Shown one piece after another: positions 1-8,518 of a stretch of 64,000 bases of DNA. Source of the stretch: Oxalobacteraceae sp. CFBP 13730 (GTDB lineage: Bacteria > Pseudomonadota > Gammaproteobacteria > Burkholderiales > Burkholderiaceae_D); assembly GCA_014841835.1 (NCBI GenBank), contig JACYUQ010000002.1, forward strand, positions 682,001 through 746,000, given 5' to 3'. The notes beneath the pieces are model-generated. The model searched no databases, was not told where the DNA came from, and worked only from the letters and a program-made list of their open reading frames with translations. Numbering within the stretch: position 1 is the stretch's first letter; each line of letters opens with the position of its first letter. Made by a program: the position numbers and the translations under genes.

Positions 1-77
1 GCATGCCACGGCAGGCCGCCAAAGTATCGGCCTACTGGAAGCGCGGCGTGGCCGACCATCACGAGCGCCTGGACTGA
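1..77 (+). CDS. 3' end of an unidentified gene
   Basis: An open frame enters from the left edge and ends in TGA at 75-77. The last 24 visible residues include the stretch AYWKRGVADHHERLD. This is too short to assign to a family. It faces the short RlmI-like gene at 90-725 tail to tail, with only 12 bases between the two stop codons, so whatever removed the 3' part of that gene may have joined it to this one. Confidence 0.45.
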   Translation, partial: MPRQAAKVSAYWKRGVADHHERLD

Positions 78-89
78 CAGGGTAGCCGC

Positions 90-725
90 TCAGCGCGGAT
101 AGGTGAACCCGGTGGCGATATCCATCGGCACCAGGCGTTTGCCATCGCGCACCATCAGGCGGTCGGGCGGCTCGTCGCCGGCCAGCGCGCCGGGTGTATT
201 CAGCAAGCCTTCGCCCTGACGCACGAGCGGGTCGCTGCGTTCGTAGACGTTGCGGCAACCGGTGGCTTTCAACAGCGCCTGCACGACCGGCACCTTCCAC
301 ATGTCGACACCGGCAGCGTTGAACTGGCAGATCAGGTAGCCGTCGGCGCCACCATACTGGTGCACCTGCAGGCCTGGCAAGCCATCCTTTTCACCATCGA
401 TCAACGCGATCAACGCCTGCGGATCGGCAGTGCGCAGCGTGGCGGCACGCTTGTCGATCGCCGCCTGCACGCGGCGCTTGATCATCGCATGATCGACCGG
501 CTCGTCTTCGCGCAACGACCACATGCGCCCGACGATCTGCGACTTGGCATTGTAGGCGGCGCGGCCGATGAACTGGCGTGTCGACGTTTGCACGATGGCG
601 GTGATGCCCGGCTTGTTGCGTTCGTGGCCCTTGCCGTCGACTTTTTCGACGGCCGACAGGTAGATCCACGGGTCGCCGGCGAGCAGGGCTTTTTCCTTGC
701 CCTGCTTGATGGTGATGATGAGCAT
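90..725 (-). CDS. RlmI-like PUA protein lacking the methyltransferase domain
   Basis: The 211 residues resemble the N-terminal half of RlmI, the SAM-dependent 23S rRNA m5C1962 methyltransferase. A PUA-like start (KQGKEKALLAGDPWIY) is followed by the linker regions seen in that family: SQIVGRMW, IDGEKDGLPGLQVHQYG and VYERSDPLVRQGEG. RlmI proteins are about 390-400 aa and carry a Rossmann methyltransferase domain after a segment like VDIxxGxKTGFYLDQR. Here the frame stops right at that junction (MDIATGFTYPR), so the SAM site and catalytic cysteines are missing. The frame is clean and uses typical codons, so this is either a recently truncated gene or a retained PUA-only RNA-binding protein. Methyltransferase activity is not expected. 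The ATG start at 725 gives a normal family N-terminus. Confidence 0.7.
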   Translation of the reverse strand: MLIITIKQGKEKALLAGDPWIYLSAVEKVDGKGHERNKPGITAIVQTSTRQFIGRAAYNAKSQIVGRMWSLREDEPVDHAMIKRRVQAAIDKRAATLRTADPQALIALIDGEKDGLPGLQVHQYGGADGYLICQFNAAGVDMWKVPVVQALLKATGCRNVYERSDPLVRQGEGLLNTPGALAGDEPPDRLMVRDGKRLVPMDIATGFTYPR

Positions 726-795
726 GTGTGACTTTCGTTTGCAGGACGGGGATGATACAGCAATCGCGCCCCCTCACTGCCCTTGAATAACGACC

Positions 796-1746
796 TCAGT
801 CCACCGGCGTGGGCAGCGGCTGGCCGTCGAAGTGCGCCCGCAGATTGGCCACCGCCAGCGCGCCCATCGCGCGCCGCGCTTCGGCCGTGAAGCTGCCCAC
901 GTGCGGCGTCAGCACGACATTGTCCAGCGCCAGCAGCGGCTCCGGCACCTGCGGTTCGTGTTCGAACACATCCAGGCCCGCGGCGCCCAGCCGGCCATCC
1001 TGCAGCGCTGCCACCAGCGCCGCTTCGTCGACCACGGTGCCGCGCGCGATGTTGATCAGGGTGCCTGCAGGGCCCAGCGCCTCGAGGATGGCGCGGTCGA
1101 TCATGCCCTGCGTATCGGCGCCGCCCGGCATGCACAGCACGAGCATGTCGCTCTCGTGCGCCAGCGCGAGAAGCGTCGCACTGCGCTGCGCGGGCGCCGG
1201 CCCGGGGCTACGCTGGTAGTAGCGGATCTGCAGCCCGAAGCCCTCCAGGCGCGCGGCAACGGCCTGGCCGATGCGCCCGAAGCCGACGATGCCGGCGACC
1301 TTGCCCTTCAGTGCGCGCGCCTGCACGTGCCCCAGCGGCGCCTTGGCCAGCCAGTCGCCGGCGCGCACGTAGCGATCGAGCACCGGCAGACGACGCACCG
1401 TCGACAGCAGCAGCAACACGGCGAAATCGGCCACGTCGTCGGTCAGCACGTCCGGCGTATTGGTCACGTGGATGCCCTTTTCAGCCAGCAGCGACAGCGG
1501 CACGGCATCGACGCCCACGCCGTGCACCGTCACGATTTCAAGCCGCGGCAGCTGCGCCACCAACGCTGGCGTAACGCCGACCGTGCCCGTGGTAAGCACG
1601 CCGCGGATGCTGCCGGCGATCGCGTCGAACGCGGCGTCGCCCGCCTGCGGGATTGCCTTCATGAAGTGACAGTCGAAGGCTTGCGCCACCTGTTCGCGCA
1701 CGTCGTCCGACCAGACGCTGCCCAATACGAGAATGCTCGGTTTCAT
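796..1746 (-). CDS. D-2-hydroxyacid dehydrogenase (GhrB/hydroxypyruvate reductase type)
   Basis: A 316-aa NAD(P)-dependent oxidoreductase of the D-isomer-specific 2-hydroxyacid dehydrogenase family, which interconverts 2-oxo acids such as glyoxylate or hydroxypyruvate and D-2-hydroxy acids in the cytoplasm. The nucleotide-binding loop is GFGRIG at residues 155-160. The catalytic triad is visible as Arg235 (NIARGT), Glu264 (FEHEP) and His282 (LTPHVG). Length is normal for the family. It is divergent from the membrane protein that starts at 1849, so the roughly 100 bases between them must hold both promoters. The exact substrate cannot be read from sequence; glyoxylate/hydroxypyruvate reductase is the most likely role. 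Confidence 0.88.
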   Translation of the reverse strand: MKPSILVLGSVWSDDVREQVAQAFDCHFMKAIPQAGDAAFDAIAGSIRGVLTTGTVGVTPALVAQLPRLEIVTVHGVGVDAVPLSLLAEKGIHVTNTPDVLTDDVADFAVLLLLSTVRRLPVLDRYVRAGDWLAKAPLGHVQARALKGKVAGIVGFGRIGQAVAARLEGFGLQIRYYQRSPGPAPAQRSATLLALAHESDMLVLCMPGGADTQGMIDRAILEALGPAGTLINIARGTVVDEAALVAALQDGRLGAAGLDVFEHEPQVPEPLLALDNVVLTPHVGSFTAEARRAMGALAVANLRAHFDGQPLPTPVD

Positions 1747-1848
1747 CGTTCAACACCCTGCCGTTTCGTCGTGGAAGATGGCCCGAGTATGCCAGAGGCG
1801 CGGCTCGACGGGCGCGGCGCAGGGTAGAATGCCGGGTTTTGCCACTGC

Positions 1849-3006
1849 ATGAACGCCGCCGTGCACAGCCTCCCAGTCACCCCACCTAGCCCGCGTATCG
1901 CCTCGATTGACATCGTGCGCGGCCTCGTCATGCTGATCATGACGCTCGACCACGTCCGCGAAACCTTCTACCTGCAGCACCAGGTCAGCGACCCGATGGA
2001 TGTCGCGAGCACCGACCCGGCCCTGTTCTTTTCGCGCCTTGCCGCGCACTTCTGCGCGCCGATGTTCGTGTTCCTGACCGGCCTGTCGGCCTGGCTGTAT
2101 GCCAATCCCGCGAGCGGTCCGCGCAGTGCGACGGGGTTTCTGGCCAAACGCGGCGCCTTCCTGATCCTGCTCGAAATCGTCGTCATCAACTTCGCCTGGA
2201 CTGGCACGTTCACGCCGCACACCGTGTATCTGCAGGTGATGTGGGCGATCGGCCTGTCGATGCTGGCACTGGCCCTGCTGCACCGCCTGCCCCTGCTGCT
2301 GCTGGCGGCCATTGGCGCGGCGATCGTGGCCGGCCACAATGCACTGACCGGCGTGGCGTTCGCGCCGGATACGTGGGCCGCCAGTGCCTGGACGATTCTC
2401 GAGCAGCGCGGCAACCTGATGGACGACCCGGTGCGGGTGCGCATCAGTTATCCGCTGCTGGCGTGGATCGGCGTGATCCTGCTCGGTTACGCCTGCGGCC
2501 CGCTGTATGCGCGTGGCATGCCCGCCGCGCTGCGCCAGCGCTGGCTGATGCTGGCCGGCGTGGCGTGCCTGCTGCTGCTGGCGGTGCTGCGCACCTGGAA
2601 CGTGTATGGCGAGCCGCTGCCATGGACGCCGCACGATACCTTTCTGCGCAGCGCGATGTCGTGGCTGAATTTCACGAAGTACCCACCCTCGCTGGACTTC
2701 CTGCTGCTCACGCTCGGCGTGGGCGTGCTGGTGCTGGCCTGGATCGAGCGCATCGACGCCGGCTGGGTACGGGTCGCGGCCGTGTTCGGCGGCGCGCCGC
2801 TGTTCTTCTATATCGCGCACCTGTATCTGCTGCTGGTGGCGCAGCGGGTTGCCGCGTTCGTGCTGGACCTTCCGCGCGTCGATGTCGGGCACGTCTGGCA
2901 GGTCTGGCTCGGCTCGGTCTTGCTGGCGGCGCTGCTGTACTGGCCAACGCAGCGATTCGGACGCTACAAGCGCGAAAGCGGCAAGGCCTGGGTCAAGTAC
3001 CTGTAG
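1849..3006 (+). CDS. DUF1624 / HGSNAT-like multi-pass membrane protein
   Basis: A 385-aa integral membrane protein with roughly ten hydrophobic segments. The N-terminus has the hallmark of DUF1624, related to the heparan-alpha-glucosaminide N-acetyltransferase catalytic domain: RIASIDIVRGLVMLIMTLDH, then FFSRLAAHFCAPMFVFLTG. In the family this region carries the conserved Asp, Arg and His, and members are thought to transfer acyl groups across the membrane to sugars; the bacterial substrate is generally unknown. The ATG at 1849 places the Arg-Gly-Leu motif at the usual distance from the N-terminus. The PhaC-like hydrolase follows on the same strand about 140 bases downstream, with no sign of functional coupling. 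Confidence 0.82.
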   Translation: MNAAVHSLPVTPPSPRIASIDIVRGLVMLIMTLDHVRETFYLQHQVSDPMDVASTDPALFFSRLAAHFCAPMFVFLTGLSAWLYANPASGPRSATGFLAKRGAFLILLEIVVINFAWTGTFTPHTVYLQVMWAIGLSMLALALLHRLPLLLLAAIGAAIVAGHNALTGVAFAPDTWAASAWTILEQRGNLMDDPVRVRISYPLLAWIGVILLGYACGPLYARGMPAALRQRWLMLAGVACLLLLAVLRTWNVYGEPLPWTPHDTFLRSAMSWLNFTKYPPSLDFLLLTLGVGVLVLAWIERIDAGWVRVAAVFGGAPLFFYIAHLYLLLVAQRVAAFVLDLPRVDVGHVWQVWLGSVLLAALLYWPTQRFGRYKRESGKAWVKYL

Positions 3007-3147
3007 CTACCGGCTGCAATGTCGGCATGGCGATTGCCGGCCCGGGTGGTAGCGAGCGCAAACCCCATGGCGATTCCTGCACGCCCCGATTGGCGCAGAT
3101 CGCCAGAGCAGGTAAAGTGCCATGGTCGCCACTTCGATGGGATCGCC

Positions 3148-4242
3148 ATGTACGCCAGCAACTGGACTACCCTGGGGCCGCAGCAGGTACAAGCCCTCAA
3201 GAATATGGACCGCAGCCGCCAGGAACGCGGCCGGCAACTCGAGCAGGCCGGTCACGGTCCGCAGGAAACACCGTACACGGTCATCCTGGCCGAAACGGGC
3301 CTGCAACTGCGCCGCTACGACCCCGCCGCCGCGGGCGGGCCGGCGGTACTGCTGGTGCCGGCGCCAATCAAGCGGGCCTATATCTGGGATCTGGCGCCCG
3401 CCATCAGCGTCGTGCAGCGCTGGCAGGAGCGCGGCTACCGCGTCTACCTGGCCGAATGGCTGCCGATGCCCGATGGCGATCCGGCCGTCGGCCTGGCCGA
3501 TTACGGCGATCGCATGCTGGCGAGCTGTCAGCGTGCGATCCAGGCGGACTGTGGCGAGGCCAGCTTGACGGTCGTCGGCCATTCGCTGGGCGGCATCCTG
3601 GCGGCAATCTACAGCGCCATGCATCCCGAGCACGTGACGGCCACAGTGCTGCTCGAGTCGCCGCTGCGGTTCGCGCACGGCGCCTCGTGCTTTGCGCCGC
3701 TGGTCAAGGCCACGCCCGACGCGCGCCACATCGCCGACACTTTCCACCACGTGCCGGGCGCGTTCCTCAACATGATGAGCGCAATGGCCGAGCCGCAAGC
3801 GTTCGGCTGGGAGCGTGCCACCGACCGCTGGCTGTCACTGTTCGATCCGAAGGCGCTGGCCACGCACATGCAGGTCGAGCGCTGGAGCCATGACGAATTC
3901 GCGTTGCCCGGCAAGCTGTTCGTCGACATCGTCGAGTCGCTGTATCGCAACGACGATTTCATGGCTGGCCGGCTCGCCATCAACGGCCGCACCATCGGCC
4001 CTGCCGACCTGCGCTCGCCATTGATCAGTGTCGTCGACTTTCGCAGCAAGGTCATTCCACCAGCCGCCGTGGTGCCTTTCCACGAGGCGACCTCGAGCGA
4101 GCGCAAGCAGGTGCTGCAGTACCATGGCGACATCGGCGTGAACCTGCAGCATGTCGGCGTGCTGGCCGGTCGCAGCGCGCATGCCACGCTGTGGCCCACC
4201 ATCTTCGACTGGCTCGGCGCGCCGGCAACCTCAGGCGCTTGA
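3148..4242 (+). CDS. PhaC-like alpha/beta hydrolase
   Basis: A 364-aa alpha/beta hydrolase related to polyhydroxyalkanoate synthases and depolymerases. The nucleophile elbow is GHSLGG, with Ser at about residue 146; true PhaC enzymes have Cys here (GxCxGG). An oxyanion strand (VLLVPAPIKRAYIWDL) comes before it. Later acidic and His candidates lie in SVVDFRSKVIPP and near NLQHVGVLAG. The PhaC-like architecture with Ser makes a serine hydrolase or depolymerase more likely than a polymerising enzyme. The open frame extends upstream to 3019. I chose the ATG at 3148 because the upstream part looks non-coding; its ribosome-binding site is weak. A GC-rich hairpin follows the stop codon. Confidence 0.75.
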   Translation: MYASNWTTLGPQQVQALKNMDRSRQERGRQLEQAGHGPQETPYTVILAETGLQLRRYDPAAAGGPAVLLVPAPIKRAYIWDLAPAISVVQRWQERGYRVYLAEWLPMPDGDPAVGLADYGDRMLASCQRAIQADCGEASLTVVGHSLGGILAAIYSAMHPEHVTATVLLESPLRFAHGASCFAPLVKATPDARHIADTFHHVPGAFLNMMSAMAEPQAFGWERATDRWLSLFDPKALATHMQVERWSHDEFALPGKLFVDIVESLYRNDDFMAGRLAINGRTIGPADLRSPLISVVDFRSKVIPPAAVVPFHEATSSERKQVLQYHGDIGVNLQHVGVLAGRSAHATLWPTIFDWLGAPATSGA

Positions 4243-4249
4243 TCCGCGG

Positions 4250-4274
4250 GCAGCGGCGCGCCCTGCGCCGCTGC
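4250..4274 (+). terminator. Hairpin after the hydrolase gene
   Basis: Perfect 10-bp inverted repeat (GCAGCGGCGC and GCGCCGCTGC) with a 5-base loop, eight bases after the stop codon of the hydrolase. No T-run follows, so it may act as a weak or Rho-assisted terminator or as an mRNA 3' stabiliser. Confidence 0.5.
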
Positions 4275-4396
4275 TGCTTCCTGTCCACCGCCACGACTAT
4301 CACTGGCACCTGTTCCAGTGACGCCATCGGTCATCACTCGAGCTGCCTCCCACCTGGTCTGCATTTCCATTGTTCAATAACAAGTTGACACCCTTA

Positions 4397-4418
4397 GATG
4401 AGAATAGTTATCATTACG
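4397..4418. promoter_or_regulatory. Fur-box-like site upstream of the TonB receptor
   Basis: The 19 bases from 4400 (GAGAATAGTTATCATTACG) match the Fur consensus GATAATGATAATCATTATC at 13 of 19 positions. The site lies about 90 bases before the ATG of a TonB-dependent siderophore receptor, the usual place for iron repression by Fur. The surrounding AT-rich stretch stands out from the GC-rich flanks. Confidence 0.65.
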
Positions 4419-4508
4419 GGTAATCAGCCATGTGGCCATGGCTGGCGCAGATCATCCGGATCCCGGGTAGTCGCCTTCCGTACCAATCACGAACAACAGG
4501 AAACAACG

Positions 4509-6710
4509 ATGGAAAAGCTGGTTCGCCCTGCCGGGCATCTTCACTTGACGACACTGACGGTCTGCGTGGGCCTCGCCCTGCCGCTACTGGCCCAGGCACA
4601 GTCCACCGACGCCGGCACCACGTCGATGCCGCAAGTGCAAGTGCAGGCCCAGAAGCTGGGCGACGCCGTCGGCTCGTACACCATCGGTCGCACCCGCACC
4701 GCCACGCCACTGGACATGTCGCTGCGCGACACGCCGCAATCGGTGTCCGTCATCACCCAGCAACGTATTGAAGACCAGGGCCTGCTCACCATCACCGACG
4801 TCGCCAACAACGTTACCGGCGTCTCGGTCAACCAGTACGAAACCCACCGCGCCAGTTTCACCGCGCGTGGTTTCGAAGTGACCAATCTGCAGATCGACAA
4901 TATCCCGACCACCTGGGATGCTGCCTGGAGCGCCGGCGAAGTGCTGGGCAGCCTGGCCCTGTATGACCGTGTCGAAGTCGTGCGCGGCGCCACCGGCCTG
5001 ATGACCGGCGCCGGCACCCCATCGGCCGCGCTGAACCTGGTGCGCAAGCGCGCGTTCAGCAAAAAGCTCGATGGCACGATCGAGGCCACCGTTGGCCGCT
5101 GGGACAAGCGCCGCATCATGGCCGACGTCTCGACGCCGCTGAACGAATCGGGCAGCATCCGTGGCCGCGCCGTAGCGGAATACAGCGCTGGCGACAGCTG
5201 GGTGCAGTATCTGGAAAACAAGGACCGCACCATCTACGCTACCGTCGAAGCCGACATCGGCCGCGACGGCACCTTCTCGACCGGCTTCTCGCGCCAGAAA
5301 ATGAGTCCGCGCGGCTCGATGTGGGGCGGCCTGCCATACCGCTACAGCGATGGCTCGGTCATCGACTGGGACCGCTCAAAAACCACCGCCGCCCCGTGGG
5401 CCGGCTACGAAAACCAGTACGACAACTTCTTCGCCGACTACGAGCACCGCTTCGCCAACGGCTGGAAGCTGCGCCTGACCTACACTGACGCAACGCGCGA
5501 CGGGGACTCGCACCTGCTGTACCTGTCGGGCGTGCCGGATCGCGTGACGGGCTCGGGCCTGAATGCCTTCACGGGTTCATACGTGATCCAGACCAAGCAG
5601 AAGGATTTCGGCGTCCACACGAGCGGGAAGTTCACACTGGGCGAGCGCCAGCACGAAGCCGCCTTTGGCTACCTGCATGCAAAGACCGACTTCAGTTCGA
5701 ACAACCGGCTGGCGAACTACGGGACCGCAGACCAGACCGTGGCCAACATCAACAACTGGAACCCGGCTTCGTACCCGACGCCGACGTTCGGCCCGCAAGC
5801 GTTCTATGAAGGCAGCGAAACCACCCAGCAAGGCCTGTACGGCATGGCGCGCTTCACCTTGACCGACCGCCTGAAGGCCGTCGTCGGTGCACGCGTGACC
5901 AAGTATGAAAAACAAGGCGGTGGTCTGTACACGCAGGCCTACTCGCTCAAATACGACAACGAGATCACGCCGTATGCCGGCCTGGTGTTCGACCTGAACG
6001 ACACCTACTCGCTGTACGCCAGCCACACCAGCATCTTCGAGCCGCAGAACCTGAAAGACTTCGCGGGCAATATGCTCGACCCGATCGAGGGCAAGGCCAA
6101 CGAAGCCGGTATCAAGGGCGAGTTCTTCGACCGCCGCGTGAATGCGTCGCTGGCCGTGTTCCACCTGAAGCAGGACAACCTGGGCCAGGTAGCCGGTCGC
6201 ATCGATCGCGACGGCGCATCCGGTCCGCTGCTGGAAGAGAACTATTATCGCGCCGCCAGGGGCGCCACCAGCAAGGGGATCGAGCTGGATGTCTCGGGCG
6301 AGATCGTCTCGGGCCTGAACGCCAGCATCGGCTACGCGATCTTCCGCGCCAAGGATGCAGGCGGTGTCGATTTCAATTCGATCTATCCGCGCAAGACACT
6401 GCGCGCGTTTGCGAGCTACCGCCTGCCGGGCGAATGGAACAAGCTGACCGTCGGCGGCGGCGTGAACTGGGAAGGCAGCACCTACACGATGGACGGCACC
6501 GTGGCCCCGGGGATCGATGGCCGCATGGAGCAGGCATCGTATGCGCTGGTCAACCTGATGGCGCGCTACGAGTTCAACAAGCAGTTGTCAGCCCAGCTGA
6601 ACGTCAACAACGCAACCGACAAGAAAATGTTCGCGATGTTCTCCGCCTACAACCAGTTCACGTACGGCGCACCGCGCAACACATCGCTGACGCTGCGCTA
6701 CCGCTTCTGA
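4509..6710 (+). CDS. TonB-dependent siderophore receptor
   Basis: A 733-aa outer-membrane receptor that imports ferric siderophores using TonB-ExbB-ExbD energy. The start at 4509 follows an AGGA ribosome-binding site and gives a signal peptide ending in LLAQAQS. The plug domain has the siderophore-receptor signature DTPQSVSVITQQRIEDQG, followed by TARGFEV and VEVVRGATGLMTG. The barrel ends in YGAPRNTSLTLRYRF with the C-terminal Phe expected for BAM-dependent insertion. No N-terminal STN signalling domain is visible, so it is probably not coupled to a FecIR-type surface-signalling pair. The FpvA/FoxA/FhuE-like pattern suggests a hydroxamate or related siderophore, but the ligand is not determinable. 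The Fur-like site upstream implies iron control. No siderophore biosynthesis or ABC genes are next to it. Confidence 0.9.
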   Translation: MEKLVRPAGHLHLTTLTVCVGLALPLLAQAQSTDAGTTSMPQVQVQAQKLGDAVGSYTIGRTRTATPLDMSLRDTPQSVSVITQQRIEDQGLLTITDVANNVTGVSVNQYETHRASFTARGFEVTNLQIDNIPTTWDAAWSAGEVLGSLALYDRVEVVRGATGLMTGAGTPSAALNLVRKRAFSKKLDGTIEATVGRWDKRRIMADVSTPLNESGSIRGRAVAEYSAGDSWVQYLENKDRTIYATVEADIGRDGTFSTGFSRQKMSPRGSMWGGLPYRYSDGSVIDWDRSKTTAAPWAGYENQYDNFFADYEHRFANGWKLRLTYTDATRDGDSHLLYLSGVPDRVTGSGLNAFTGSYVIQTKQKDFGVHTSGKFTLGERQHEAAFGYLHAKTDFSSNNRLANYGTADQTVANINNWNPASYPTPTFGPQAFYEGSETTQQGLYGMARFTLTDRLKAVVGARVTKYEKQGGGLYTQAYSLKYDNEITPYAGLVFDLNDTYSLYASHTSIFEPQNLKDFAGNMLDPIEGKANEAGIKGEFFDRRVNASLAVFHLKQDNLGQVAGRIDRDGASGPLLEENYYRAARGATSKGIELDVSGEIVSGLNASIGYAIFRAKDAGGVDFNSIYPRKTLRAFASYRLPGEWNKLTVGGGVNWEGSTYTMDGTVAPGIDGRMEQASYALVNLMARYEFNKQLSAQLNVNNATDKKMFAMFSAYNQFTYGAPRNTSLTLRYRF

Positions 6711-6727
6711 TGGGGTGACGCGGCCAG

Positions 6728-7279
6728 TCAGCGCGTCGCCATGGCCCCGACCGCACTGAGCCAGGCGCACTGTTCCGAGGCGGCGAATCCTTTCAGAAAA
6801 GCACGGCGCACCGAGCCTGCCGCGATGCAGGCCGAAACGTGCTTCGAATGGCGTTCGGCCCCGCTTAACTTGCGCACCCAGCCGCGAAACGGGATCAGCC
6901 CCTCGGCCGTGCGCTGCAGCGCGCCCAAGGCCTGGTCCTGCACCAGCGACGACGCGCGGCGCGCCAGCGACGGGTCTGCCGGCGACACCGGCGCGTCGAG
7001 GTCGGCGCCAAGCACCTCATCGAGCTCGCGGATTTCCAGCGAGATCGCCACGCAGTTCTGGCCGAACGGCACCTGGTACGGGTTCTCCCGTGCTGCCAGC
7101 AGCACCGCTGGAATATCTTCTTGCGCGACGTTCAGATCGGTCAGTGGTACGGTCGCCGTCGTCCCGATCCGGGTCGCGGTCAACGACGCACAACCGGACA
7201 GCGCGATCACCACAATCAGCACAATTGGCGTGCCAACGGCGGCGAAGTTGCAGGTGAAGCAACTACGATGCGTGGTCAT
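6728..7279 (-). CDS. Putative lipoprotein of unknown function
   Basis: A 183-aa protein with a lipoprotein signal peptide: MTTHRSC at the start, a hydrophobic stretch (VGTPIVLIVVIALSGC) and a lipobox LSGC, so the mature protein should be lipid-anchored in the envelope. The mature part has several Cys (QNCVAIS, VSACIAAG, EQCAWLS) that could form disulfides in the periplasm. I recognise no family. The ATG at 7279 is preferred over an upstream in-frame start because it gives a compact signal peptide. Its 3' end lies 17 bases from the stop of the convergent TonB receptor gene. Confidence 0.6.
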   Translation of the reverse strand: MTTHRSCFTCNFAAVGTPIVLIVVIALSGCASLTATRIGTTATVPLTDLNVAQEDIPAVLLAARENPYQVPFGQNCVAISLEIRELDEVLGADLDAPVSPADPSLARRASSLVQDQALGALQRTAEGLIPFRGWVRKLSGAERHSKHVSACIAAGSVRRAFLKGFAASEQCAWLSAVGAMATR

Positions 7280-7398
7280 GTCTGGATTATTTCTGGGAGG
7301 AAAGGAATTCAACTCTACCGAGTACGGCGCAGCCTGCCAGCACGCACATCAATCGTGCGCAGTAAAATGAACGACAATTGTCAAATCAGGAGTCACAC

Positions 7399-8466
7399 AT
7401 GAAACGAACCGCACTCGTCGTTGGTGTTACCGGTATTGGCGGCAACCACGCCGCGCGTGAACTGCTGGCGCAAGGCTGGGATGTGATTGGTCTGTCGCGC
7501 CGCGCACCGCGCGACCTGCCGCAGGTGCGCCACATCGCCGCCGACCTGCTCGACCCTGCCGCGCTGGCTGCTGCACTGAAGGATGTTGCCCCGACCCACG
7601 TTTTCATCACCACCTGGATGCGCCAGGACACCGAGGCGGAGAATATCCGCGTCAACGCCGCACTCGTGCGCAATCTGCTGGATGCGCTGACGTCGCACAA
7701 GAGCGTACGCCATGTCGCCCTGGTCACGGGCCTGAAGCATTACCTGGGGCCGTTTGAAGCGTACGCCAGTTCGGGGACGCTGCCCGACACGCCGCTGCGC
7801 GAATCGCAGCCGCGCCTGGCGCTCGAGAATTTCTATTACGCGCAGGAAGATGAAGTCTATGCTGCTGCCGAGCGCGACCGCTTCACGTGGACCATTCACC
7901 GCCCGCACACCGTTATCGGCCTGGCAGTTGGCAATGCGATGAACCTGGGCACCACGCTGGCCGTGTATGCGACGATCTGCAAGGAGACGGGCCGCCCGTT
8001 CCAGTTCCCCGGCTCAGCCGCGCAGTGGAATGGCATGTCCGATGTGACCGATGCCCGCATGCTGGCCAAGCAGCTGGTCTGGGCCGCTGACACCGACGCG
8101 TCGCGCAACGAAGCCTTCAATATCGTCAATGGTGACGTGTTCCGCTGGAGCTGGTTGTGGCCAAAGCTGGCCGCGTTCTTCGGCGTCGAGGCGGCGGATT
8201 TCAATGGCACCGTGCAGCCACTCGAAGCGGCGATGGCACACGATGCGCCACTGTGGCGCGACATCGCGGCGCGCCACGGCCTGGTGGAAGCCGATCTGGA
8301 TCGCCTGGCTTCGGCCTGGCATACCGACCTCGATCTGGGCCGGCCGCTGGAAGTCATGACCGACATGAGCAACAGCCGCCGCCTTGGCTTCACGGCCTAT
8401 CAGGCCACCGATGCATCGTTCTTCGACCTGTTTGAACGCCTGCGCGCAGAACGTCTGATCCCGTAA
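7399..8466 (+). CDS. SDR family oxidoreductase, PRISE (5-beta-reductase-like) type
   Basis: A 355-aa NAD(P)H-dependent oxidoreductase of the extended short-chain dehydrogenase superfamily. The Rossmann loop is GVTGIGG near the N-terminus, and SRRAP follows beta-strand 2, as in NADPH-binding enzymes. The motifs ALVTGLKHYLGPF and ENFYYAQEDE match the PRISE group (progesterone 5-beta-reductase/iridoid synthase-like enone reductases), in which the Tyr is catalytic. The ATG at 7399 has a good CAGGAG ribosome-binding site. Bacterial members reduce enones of unknown physiological role. It converges on an MCP gene with a shared hairpin between them. Confidence 0.82.
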   Translation: MKRTALVVGVTGIGGNHAARELLAQGWDVIGLSRRAPRDLPQVRHIAADLLDPAALAAALKDVAPTHVFITTWMRQDTEAENIRVNAALVRNLLDALTSHKSVRHVALVTGLKHYLGPFEAYASSGTLPDTPLRESQPRLALENFYYAQEDEVYAAAERDRFTWTIHRPHTVIGLAVGNAMNLGTTLAVYATICKETGRPFQFPGSAAQWNGMSDVTDARMLAKQLVWAADTDASRNEAFNIVNGDVFRWSWLWPKLAAFFGVEAADFNGTVQPLEAAMAHDAPLWRDIAARHGLVEADLDRLASAWHTDLDLGRPLEVMTDMSNSRRLGFTAYQATDASFFDLFERLRAERLIP

Positions 8467-8480
8467 TCAACACGCTAGGC

Positions 8481-8503
8481 GCGGCCGCTCGTATTGCGGT
8501 CGC
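8481..8503. terminator. Hairpin between convergent SDR and MCP genes
   Basis: GCGGCCGC and GCGGTCGC form an 8-bp stem with one G-T wobble around a 7-base loop, 14 bases past the SDR stop and 15 before the MCP stop. It has no strong T-run on either side and may serve both genes. Confidence 0.45.
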
Positions 8504-8518
8504 ACCGTAACGTTATGT

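Noticed and set aside
6717..6737. Hairpin GACGCG/CGCGTC between the TonB receptor and lipoprotein genes
   Set aside because: A 6-bp stem without a T-run is too weak to call a terminator.
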